Source of the DNA: Melioribacteraceae bacterium
Lineage (GTDB): Bacteria > Bacteroidota > Ignavibacteria > Ignavibacteriales > Melioribacteraceae
DNA length: 64,000 nucleotides
Direction of reading: 5' to 3'
Assembly: GCA_021647785.1 (NCBI GenBank)
Contig: JAKIUC010000014.1
Location: 1-64,000 of the forward strand
Shown: piece by piece, positions 29,060-35,788 of the stretch
How positions within the stretch are numbered: the first letter of the stretch is position 1
How the letters are laid out: each line of letters begins with the position of its first letter
Made by a program: the position numbers and the translations under genes
The notes under the pieces: generated by a model
What the model was told of the DNA's origin: nothing
Database searches by the model: none
What the model saw: only the letters and a program-made list of their open reading frames with translations

Positions 29060-29812
29060 ATGTTACTTAAAAAAATGAATATGATAACATTAATTAAAGT
29101 AATTGTTGTAATTATAATATTAAGTAGTTGCAGCGATAATAAAGTTGGACAAACAACATCAGTAATAAGTAATGTTGATGCAAAAACATTTAAAGAACTT
29201 ATTGATGCAGAGAAAGGAATTATTCTTGATGTAAGAACCCCAAGTGAGGTTGCAGAGGGATATATAAATAACGCAAGTATCATCAATATTTATGATGAAG
29301 ATTTTATTTCAAAAATTAACCTTATGCAGAAAGATAACGAAATATATGTCTATTGCAGATCGGGCAGCAGAAGCTCTAAAGCAGCAGAATTACTGAAGGA
29401 AAACGGTTTCGGCAAAATTTATAATTTAAAGGGTGGAATTTCTGCATGGAAAAATAGCGGTTACCCCATTGTTAAACCAGATGGAAAAGTTGACGAGAAT
29501 ATTCAGCAAGTAACTTTAACTGATTTCAAAACAATGCTTCAAACCGATAAGCCTGTGTTAGTTGACTTTCACACCGTATGGTGTTTTCCGTGCAGAAAAA
29601 TGGCTCCAATTGTTGATGAAATTGAAGAAGAATATAAAGAGAAAGCTGTAGTAATAAGAGTTGATGTGGATAAAAGTAAGGAGGTTGCGAACGCCTACCA
29701 AATAACAGGGGTTCCCGTATTTATTCTTTTTAAAAATGGGAAAGAGATGTGGAAACATAATGGAATTATTTTAAAAGAAGATTTAATAAAACAAATTGAA
29801 TCTAATTTATAA
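29060..29812 (+). CDS. rhodanese-thioredoxin fusion lipoprotein
   Basis: A 250-residue protein with a lipoprotein signal peptide (ILSSC near residues 21-25), so it is expected in the periplasm on a membrane. Residues about 35-130 form a rhodanese domain with the sulfur-carrying Cys in YCRSGSRS near residue 98. Residues about 145-250 form a thioredoxin domain whose active site is WCFPCRK near 173, instead of the common WCGPC. The fusion suggests sulfur transfer coupled to thiol reduction in the envelope. It follows malQ by 28 bases but a functional link is not evident. Confidence 0.85.
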   Translation: MLLKKMNMITLIKVIVVIIILSSCSDNKVGQTTSVISNVDAKTFKELIDAEKGIILDVRTPSEVAEGYINNASIINIYDEDFISKINLMQKDNEIYVYCRSGSRSSKAAELLKENGFGKIYNLKGGISAWKNSGYPIVKPDGKVDENIQQVTLTDFKTMLQTDKPVLVDFHTVWCFPCRKMAPIVDEIEEEYKEKAVVIRVDVDKSKEVANAYQITGVPVFILFKNGKEMWKHNGIILKEDLIKQIESNL

Positions 29813-29897
29813 CCTAAATTAAGCGATTTCTTTTTGCAATCAAATCTTATTTACCTAAAAGTTAAATGAATTATTTTATAATTAAAAGTGTGGTACT

Positions 29898-30362
29898 ATG
29901 TTAGGATTTATTAAGAGTTTAATTTCGAATAATGATTTATCAAATGATAGTGAAGTATCAAATAAATACAATTCGGAAACTAAACTACAGATAGCAACTT
30001 GTGCACTATTCCTTGAGATAGCAAACTCGGATGATGATTTTTCAATTGAAGAAAAAATCTTCATTGAAAAAACAATGAGAGAGGAATTTAATCTTGATGA
30101 TGAGTTAGTAACGGAACTCCTTGCCCTTGCTGAAGAGCAAACAGATGAGAGCATTAGTCTGTATGAGTTTACTGAGGTTATTAACAAACAATATGGCAGA
30201 GATGCAAAACTAATTATCCTAAAAAACCTTTGGCGATTGGTTTTTGCCGATGGTACACTCGATAAATATGAAGAGTATTTTATGCGAACAATCAGTAAAA
30301 ATCTGCACCTCGAACATTCTGATATGATTGCTGCAAAATTAGAAGCTAAGGGAGAGAAATAG
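29898..30362 (+). CDS. TerB-family protein
   Basis: A 154-residue acidic helical protein of the TerB-like family (tellurite resistance B domain, also found in DjlA-type proteins). Recognisable features are ATCALFLEIANSDDDFSIEE near residue 35 and WRLVFADGTLDKYEEYF near 115, the two Asp/Glu-rich metal-binding helices. Only this TerB domain is present and no other ter gene is near, so a link to tellurite should not be assumed. Confidence 0.8.
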   Translation: MLGFIKSLISNNDLSNDSEVSNKYNSETKLQIATCALFLEIANSDDDFSIEEKIFIEKTMREEFNLDDELVTELLALAEEQTDESISLYEFTEVINKQYGRDAKLIILKNLWRLVFADGTLDKYEEYFMRTISKNLHLEHSDMIAAKLEAKGEK

Positions 30363-30404
30363 TACGCAGATTTGAACAGATAGGTTTAATAAATTGCATA
30401 AAAA

Positions 30405-30427
30405 AAGACGTTCCGGTGGAACGTCTT
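30405..30427 (-). terminator. intrinsic terminator of the DEAD-box helicase gene
   Basis: AAGACGTTCC and GGAACGTCTT form a 10-bp stem around GGT. On the minus strand the stem is followed by a run of T (complement of 30399-30406). It lies between the convergent TerB and helicase genes and acts for the helicase. Confidence 0.8.
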
Positions 30428-30454
30428 AAAAATTTATCAGACCCCAAAATGTAT

Positions 30455-32044
30455 TTATTTCTTTACCCCTCCACTCGTATTACTATTAGGCTTGCTTTGT
30501 GATCGTTGGGGTCTTTCAGAATTTCTATTTTTGCTACCACCCCTATTTCTATTAGAATTATTTTGTTTATATTTTCTTTTGGCGGGCTCTGGTTTACTAC
30601 TATCTTTAATTTCTTTTAGTGTTTTTTTCGCTGGAGGAAGTTCTTTAAATAGTTCATCATCAGGGTAACTTAGTTCAAGTTTTCGCTTCATAAATTTTTC
30701 AATATTTGGGATGTTGAATGAATCATCCTCACAAGCAAAACTGATTGAAATACCCTCCGCACCCGCACGTCCGGTACGCCCAATTCTGTGTACGTAATCT
30801 TCCGCATCAACTGGTAAATTAAAATTTATTACATGGCTTACACCTTCAATGTGTATTCCCCTTCCGGCAACGTCAGTAGCTACAAGTACTTTATACTTAC
30901 CTTGTTTGAAATTTTCCAATCTATTCATCCTCTTACGTTGGTCTATATCACCACTTAGTAAAGTTGCAGATATTTCATACTGCTGCATTTTCATATACAA
31001 ATCTTTTGCAATATCTTTCCTGTTACAGAAAAGTAATACTTTAGTAGCATTTTCTTTTTCGAGCAAATTAAAAAGTAGTTTGAACTTATCATCAGCTTCA
31101 ACAATATAATTGATTTGCTCTACTGTATCTGCTGCAATAGTCTCCGGTTCAATTTCTACAGTTACTGCATCGGTAGTCCAGTTAGAAGCAATTCTTTTAA
31201 TACTATCGGGGAATGTTGCACTAAAGAACAATGTTTGCCGCTTCTCCTTTTGTGGAGTTGCTCTTTCAATTTTTTTCATATCGAGAATAAAACCCATATC
31301 AAGCATTCTATCAGCTTCATCAAGAATTAGGATTTCAACATTATTTAAATGTACAATTTTTTGATTCATAAAATCGATTAAACGACCTGGAGTTGCAACC
31401 ATAATATCAATATAGTGTCCCTTAATTTTATAGATCTGTTTTTTATAATCCATACCGCCAAATACTGAAACTACTTTAATTGGCTGATACTTTACCAACT
31501 CTAAAGCATCTTTTTCAATTTGTTGAACAAGCTCACGTGTTGGAGCTAAAATTAGTACGCGAGGATTTCCTTTAAAACGTCTTTTGTTATTATCTCTTTT
31601 AATTAATTTTGCAATTGCAATAATTAAGAATGCGGCTGTTTTACCAGTCCCAGTCTGTGCACGCCCAATTGCGTCTTTCCCATCCAGAGTGCTTTTTAAA
31701 ATTCCTGCTTGAATTGGCGTACAATACTTGAAGCCAAGATCTGCAACAGCATGTAGAATTCCATTAGATAATTTGAAATCATAAAACCTCGTCTTCCCAA
31801 CTGCTTCGGCAACGGGAAAATCTTTTGGAGCCCATTTCTTTTCTGGTTTAGCTGTACTTTTTCCAACAACTCGCTGGTGGGGTGGCTTATCTTTACTATA
31901 AGTTTTTTTTTGGGAGGGTTTACTTTTTTTATACTCTGCATTGTTTCTTTTTTTATTACTACTTGCCTCTTTTTTTGTTTTATTAAGTGGTGGAGCTTTT
32001 GTAACAACCTTCTTTTTAAAAAGGTTCAATATTTTTTTAAACAT
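30455..32044 (-). CDS. DEAD-box RNA helicase (RhlE/CshA type)
   Basis: A 529-residue ATP-dependent RNA helicase. It has a basic N-terminal extension (about 1-75), then the core: Q-motif region, AQTGTGKT near residue 133, PTRELV, LDEADRMLDMG near 243, SATFP, and the second RecA domain with VATDVAGRGIHIEGV and HRIGRTGRAG. The C-terminal tail (about 470-529) is rich in Arg, Asn, Ser and Lys and should bind RNA. Such helicases remodel rRNA or mRNA, often in the cold. An unexplained terminator-like hairpin lies about 130 bases upstream of the start. Confidence 0.93.
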   Translation of the reverse strand: MFKKILNLFKKKVVTKAPPLNKTKKEASSNKKRNNAEYKKSKPSQKKTYSKDKPPHQRVVGKSTAKPEKKWAPKDFPVAEAVGKTRFYDFKLSNGILHAVADLGFKYCTPIQAGILKSTLDGKDAIGRAQTGTGKTAAFLIIAIAKLIKRDNNKRRFKGNPRVLILAPTRELVQQIEKDALELVKYQPIKVVSVFGGMDYKKQIYKIKGHYIDIMVATPGRLIDFMNQKIVHLNNVEILILDEADRMLDMGFILDMKKIERATPQKEKRQTLFFSATFPDSIKRIASNWTTDAVTVEIEPETIAADTVEQINYIVEADDKFKLLFNLLEKENATKVLLFCNRKDIAKDLYMKMQQYEISATLLSGDIDQRKRMNRLENFKQGKYKVLVATDVAGRGIHIEGVSHVINFNLPVDAEDYVHRIGRTGRAGAEGISISFACEDDSFNIPNIEKFMKRKLELSYPDDELFKELPPAKKTLKEIKDSSKPEPAKRKYKQNNSNRNRGGSKNRNSERPQRSQSKPNSNTSGGVKK

Positions 32045-32580
32045 AAATTTCTCTTTATAACTTTAAATTGTAAATAACTTGGGAGATATTTCTTTTTGTA
32101 GGAATGTTCACACTTCAAATCATTTTTTGAATTGTAAAGTTACTCATTGCTTTAATGATTAACAATTTAATAAAAAACCCCTCCAAATAGTTGGAGGGGT
32201 TTAATAAATTCTGTATTATACCGACAACAAAGTGGTTATCGTCTGTGAGACTCCTTTTATGATTAACAAAACAGTAGTTGCATTATGCCGCTGGAAGTTC
32301 ATTAAATATGCCGAGTATGCCGGGGCGGACTGGCTAACACTTCCCGCTCTAAAGTAATTAAACTAAATCTCCAAAGTTGATCTTGGTAACTTATATAAGC
32401 AAAATCATCAATTAATTGAGCGATATGTGATAGCATTTTTTTTGGAGTTAAATTACCACGATATTTAAACGTAAAAAGTACTCCCTCGCGGTAGATTAAT
32501 TTTTAAAGTTGCCCTACTTAAAAACATTTACTATTTTATAATCAGAATAAAAATTCCTAATAACAAAATGGAGACTCATT
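32045..32580. other. 536-base intergenic region between divergent helicase and cytochrome genes
   Basis: The region holds a strong terminator-like hairpin (32175-32202), a TATACCGACAA sequence with the dispersed motif GTCTGTGAGACTCC (32241-32254), and CG-richer stretches at 32290-32350. AT-rich sequence then leads to the cytochrome start. No ORF of convincing quality was seen. Promoters for both divergent genes must lie here. Confidence 0.5.
32175..32202 (-). terminator. terminator-like hairpin upstream of the helicase
   Basis: AAACCCCTCC and GGAGGGGTTT form a strong stem around AAATAGTT, followed on the minus strand by T residues (complement of 32172-32177). No minus-strand gene ends here; the helicase starts 130 bases further on. 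It may be a transcriptional attenuator in a long helicase leader, or the end of an unseen small RNA. Confidence 0.6.
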
Positions 32581-33813
32581 ATGAAAAAAATGTTTTTATT
32601 TCTACTAATTCTCTTCATCGGTGTTTACACACTTCAAGCCCAAAATTGTATCGAATGTCATTCCAAAACATCCCCACAAATTGTTGTGGATTGGGAGTTA
32701 AGTGAACACTCGAAAAATGATGTTGGCTGTGCAGATTGCCATGGTGAAGAACACACAACAGCAGAGGATTTTGCTAAAGCTGAATTGCCAAACCATGAAA
32801 CTTGTTCTAGTTGTCACGATACTCAAGTTCAACAATTTTTGAAAGGGAAACACGCACTTGCATGGGCGGCTTACAAAGCAATGCCAACCACTCATGCACT
32901 ACCTGTACAATTAACCGAAGGTATGAAAGGATGTGGTGGATGCCACAAGATTGGTATAAAATCGGAAGAAGATCTTAAAATGATTAAAGAGCACGGTTCC
33001 GGATATGGAAATGGTTCGTGCGATGCTTGCCATACACGACACACATTTTCAAAGAAAGAAGCACAGCAGCCACAAGCATGTCAAACTTGCCACATGGGTT
33101 TTGACCATCCGCAATGGGAAATGTATTCAAGTTCAAAACATGGTGTTAGAGCTTTGTTGAAACAAAACGGAATTTTACCCGAGAGTACACCTGCACCAAC
33201 ATGCCAAACTTGCCACATGAGTGAAGGCAATCATGAAGTTAGAACCGCATGGGGATTTTTAGCTGTTAAGTTACCACTCCCCGAAGACCCACAATGGAAA
33301 GCTGACCAGATTACAATACTTCAAGCACTTGGTGTACTTGACCCTGAAGGTAACCCAACAGCAAGGTTAGACGTAATTAAAGCCGCTGATGTTGCAAGAC
33401 TTACTCAAGAGGCATTTGATACTGAACGGAATAAGATGATTGATATATGTGCAGACTGCCACTCGAAATCTTTTGCAATAGCTGAGATGAAAAAAGGTGA
33501 TGATTTAATAAGGGAGGTTGACCATCTTTTGGCTGAAGCAATTCACATTATTGCCGACCTTTACAAAGATGGAATTTTAGAAAAACCCGAAAGTTATGCA
33601 TATAATTTTCCGGATCTTTTAACTTTCCACGATGCACCTACAGTAATTGAGCAGACACTTTTTGAAATGCACTTAAAGCATAGAATGCGTGCGTTCCAAG
33701 GTGCTTTTCATATGAACCCTGATTATTCACTTTGGTATGGCTGGAGTGAAATGATACGAGACCTTGCCGAAATAAAACACATGGCAGCAGATATGAGAAG
33801 TAAAGCTCATTGA
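32581..33813 (+). CDS. octaheme cytochrome c, hydroxylamine-oxidoreductase-like
   Basis: A 410-residue exported protein with a signal peptide ending TLQAQ. It contains eight CxxCH heme-binding motifs: CIECH, CADCH, CSSCH, CGGCH, CDACH, CQTCH twice, and CADCH. Heme number, spacing and the C-terminal AFHMNPDYSLWYGWSEM segment match the octaheme hydroxylamine oxidoreductase (HAO) family. In non-nitrifiers such proteins are often thought to reduce nitrite or hydroxylamine rather than oxidise. Whether the cross-linking Tyr is present cannot be settled by eye. No partner quinol cytochrome is adjacent. A strong terminator follows. Confidence 0.85.
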   Translation: MKKMFLFLLILFIGVYTLQAQNCIECHSKTSPQIVVDWELSEHSKNDVGCADCHGEEHTTAEDFAKAELPNHETCSSCHDTQVQQFLKGKHALAWAAYKAMPTTHALPVQLTEGMKGCGGCHKIGIKSEEDLKMIKEHGSGYGNGSCDACHTRHTFSKKEAQQPQACQTCHMGFDHPQWEMYSSSKHGVRALLKQNGILPESTPAPTCQTCHMSEGNHEVRTAWGFLAVKLPLPEDPQWKADQITILQALGVLDPEGNPTARLDVIKAADVARLTQEAFDTERNKMIDICADCHSKSFAIAEMKKGDDLIREVDHLLAEAIHIIADLYKDGILEKPESYAYNFPDLLTFHDAPTVIEQTLFEMHLKHRMRAFQGAFHMNPDYSLWYGWSEMIRDLAEIKHMAADMRSKAH

Positions 33814-33828
33814 TAATCTAATTTTATT

Positions 33829-33855
33829 AAGCCCGGTGTAAGTCGGGCTTTTTTT
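33829..33855 (+). terminator. intrinsic terminator of the octaheme cytochrome gene
   Basis: AAGCCCG and CGGGCTT form the stem, followed by TTTTT, 16 bases after the stop codon. Confidence 0.85.
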
Positions 33856-34053
33856 ATACTTACATTTCAATCAAGTTGTAAACATGATATTTTTACAGAG
33901 TTATTACAAACCACTTACATGACAATTGTAGGGCAATTTGCACAATATTTTATTACTTTCACACTCTTTGTTTACCCCAACAATGATAATGGACAAGCTC
34001 ACTATTTTTACAACAGTATAGTTTTAACTTTTTATCAATTACTTGAGGAGTTT

Positions 34054-34833
34054 ATGAAATACATTACATATCTATTCGTTCTATTTTTTTACATTGTATC
34101 ATCAATTACTGCTCAACCAAAATTAGTCGATTTAACATATAGCTTCGATGAAAACACTATATACTGGCCAACAGCAGATGGATTCCATTTAATAAATGAA
34201 TCTCATGGAATGACAGAAAATGGGTATTACTATTCATCAAATAAATTTTCAACTGCTGAACATGGCGGTACGCACCTTGATGCACCTATTCATTTTTATA
34301 AAGATGGAATTACTACAGAAAATATTCCGCTCGAAAATTTATACGGAAACGCAGTTGTTATTGATGCTTCGGAAGTGTGTGATACTAATAGAGATTATCT
34401 TTTTAACGTTGCAGATTTTGAGCTTTGGGAAAAAAAATATGGTACTATAGCTGAAGGTTCAATCATACTTTTAAAAAGTGGGTATGGTAAATATTGGCCC
34501 GACCGCAAAAGCTATATGGGCACTGCCGAAATAGGTTCAGATGCGGTTGCCAATCTACATTTTCCTGGGCTTCATGAAGATGGTGCAAAATGGTTGGTTG
34601 AAAAGCGTAAAATAAAAGCAATTGGAATTGACACACCAAGTATTGATTTTGGACAATCTAAATTATTTAAAGCACACGTGGTTTTGGCAAGTAATAATAT
34701 TCCTATTTTTGAAAATGTTGCAAACTTAAACGAGTTGCCAGTTAGTGGATTTAAAGTAATTGCACTTCCTATGAAAATAAAAGGAGGCAGCGGTGGACCG
34801 GCAAGAATAATTGCTATTTTTGATAATGAATGA
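34054..34833 (+). CDS. secreted cyclase-family hydrolase (kynurenine formamidase-like)
   Basis: A 259-residue protein of the cyclase superfamily. The motif HGGTHLDAPIHF (near residue 70) is the metal-binding signature shared with kynurenine formamidase and isatin hydrolase. The C-terminal LPMKIKGGSGGPARIIA is also typical. I start at the ATG at 34054, which has GAGGAG directly upstream and begins a clean signal peptide (ending SSITAQ), and not at 33919. It is therefore exported, unusual for a tryptophan-degradation enzyme, so the substrate is open. Confidence 0.85.
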   Translation: MKYITYLFVLFFYIVSSITAQPKLVDLTYSFDENTIYWPTADGFHLINESHGMTENGYYYSSNKFSTAEHGGTHLDAPIHFYKDGITTENIPLENLYGNAVVIDASEVCDTNRDYLFNVADFELWEKKYGTIAEGSIILLKSGYGKYWPDRKSYMGTAEIGSDAVANLHFPGLHEDGAKWLVEKRKIKAIGIDTPSIDFGQSKLFKAHVVLASNNIPIFENVANLNELPVSGFKVIALPMKIKGGSGGPARIIAIFDNE

Positions 34834-34950
34834 GTCCACTATAAAAAGATAATATTTCATTAACCCCACGTTTTAACGTGGGGATTACGAACTAAAAACA
34901 AACTTTCCCGAACGGACTTTAGTCCGTGAGGGGCTTTTTAGAGTGGACTC
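34832..34950. repeat. 119-bp inverted-repeat element overlapping a stop codon
   Basis: GAGTCCACTATAAAAAG (34832-34848) and CTTTTTAGAGTGGACTC (34934-34950) are inverted with one mismatch. Inside are two perfect hairpins, 34864-34883 (CCCCACGTTTTAACGTGGGG) and 34912-34927 (ACGGACTTTAGTCCGT). The left arm includes the GA of the cyclase TGA stop. A related arm occurs at 112-129. Confidence 0.65.
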
Positions 34951-35162
34951 GAATAATATAATTGCTTTTTAAAGCAGACACAAATTTCACGTGCATTATT
35001 GAAACCCATCAACATTTGAGTTGCAAACCCATTTACCTCTTATTTTCCATACTTGAAACTTGGATATAATTCTTTTATATTATTATCAGTTAACTCAATA
35101 GAGTTAAGAGTTTCTTTGTACTCGATTTTTATTATTAATTTTATTTCATTTGGTGGCATGTT

Positions 35163-35330
35163 ATGAGATACTTAGTGTTAATAATTAGTTTTATTCTATT
35201 TCTTGCAATTGGTTTATTATTAAGTGAAATTTTTGTAGTATTACATTACGCCTACTTCTTTATTGGTTTCCTTATTTATGGTAGTTGGCTATTTCAAAAA
35301 TTTGATTTTTACTTTGGTAAAGATTTATAA
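35163..35330 (+). CDS. possible 55-residue two-helix membrane protein
   Basis: ATG at 35163 opens a 55-codon frame ending at TAA (35328-35330). The product would have two hydrophobic helices, about residues 4-20 (LVLIISFILFLAIGLLL) and 23-45 (IFVVLHYAYFFIGFLIYGSW), then a short polar tail (FDFYFGKDL). GGTGG lies seven bases upstream. It is flanked by AT-rich noncoding DNA and lies 145 bases before the CRISPR array. Codon-like composition is weak evidence, so it may be a chance ORF. Confidence 0.4.
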   Translation: MRYLVLIISFILFLAIGLLLSEIFVVLHYAYFFIGFLIYGSWLFQKFDFYFGKDL

Positions 35331-35474
35331 CTTAACTTTGTAGTTTTTCTATCTCCGCAACATAATATTTTATTTTGTTTAACTCTCTAACTCTACTCAT
35401 ATATATTGCCAACTCATACAACTATTCACCCATTCATTTCGGATAGTTTCGGTCTTGCTTAAATCGCCATCTGT
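35331..35474 (+). other. left flank of the CRISPR array (candidate leader)
   Basis: This 144-base AT-rich stretch directly precedes the first repeat in the crRNA-sense direction. No extra degenerate repeat was found 30 bases before the first one. Its position makes it one of two candidate leaders; the other flank (37309-37400) lies next to cas2. Confidence 0.35.
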
Positions 35475-35567
35475 TTTGTGATTTGCTTTTCCTTTGAGGA
35501 TACCTTTGGTGCTAATTGTTATCCCGCTAAAAAAGAGCGGGACAGGTTTGATATTTTTAAAAACAGT
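35475..35567 (+). repeat. enlarged CRISPR repeat 1 (93 bp, two insertions)
   Basis: Compared with the 46-bp unit, 22 bp are inserted after position 15 (tandem mini-hairpins TCCTTTGAGGA and TACCTTTGGTG). A further 25 bp are inserted after position 26 (stem CCCGCT and AGCGGG around an A-rich loop, then ACAGGT). The flanking repeat parts are unchanged except for the first base. Confidence 0.9.
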
Positions 35568-35597
35568 CTTTTATGTTATAAACCAATTAATTGTTGC

Positions 35598-35689
35598 GTT
35601 GTGATTTGCTTTTCCTTTGAGGATACCTTTGGTGCTAATTGTTATCCCGCTAAAAAGAGCGGGACAGGTTTGATATTTTTAAAAACAGT
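35598..35689 (+). repeat. enlarged CRISPR repeat 2 (92 bp, two insertions)
   Basis: It carries the same two insertions at the same positions as repeat 1, with one A fewer in the hairpin loop of the second. This repeat supplies the tracrRNA-pairing handle for spacer 1 (35568-35597). Confidence 0.9.
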
Positions 35690-35720
35690 TTCACGGTTTT
35701 GTGGTACCCCGAAGTACTTG

Positions 35721-35788
35721 GTTGTGATTTGCTTTTCCTTTGAGGATACCTTTGGTGCTAATTGTTATTTGATATTTTTAAAAACAGT
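35721..35788 (+). repeat. enlarged CRISPR repeat 3 (68 bp, first insertion only)
   Basis: It carries only the 22-bp insertion after position 15 and is otherwise a standard repeat. It supplies the handle for spacer 2 (35690-35720) and is intermediate between repeats 1-2 and the 46-bp units that follow. Confidence 0.9.

Noticed and set aside
33919-34053. N-terminal extension of the cyclase-family protein
   Set aside because: The extension would precede a clean signal peptide, while GAGGAG lies directly before the ATG at 34054.
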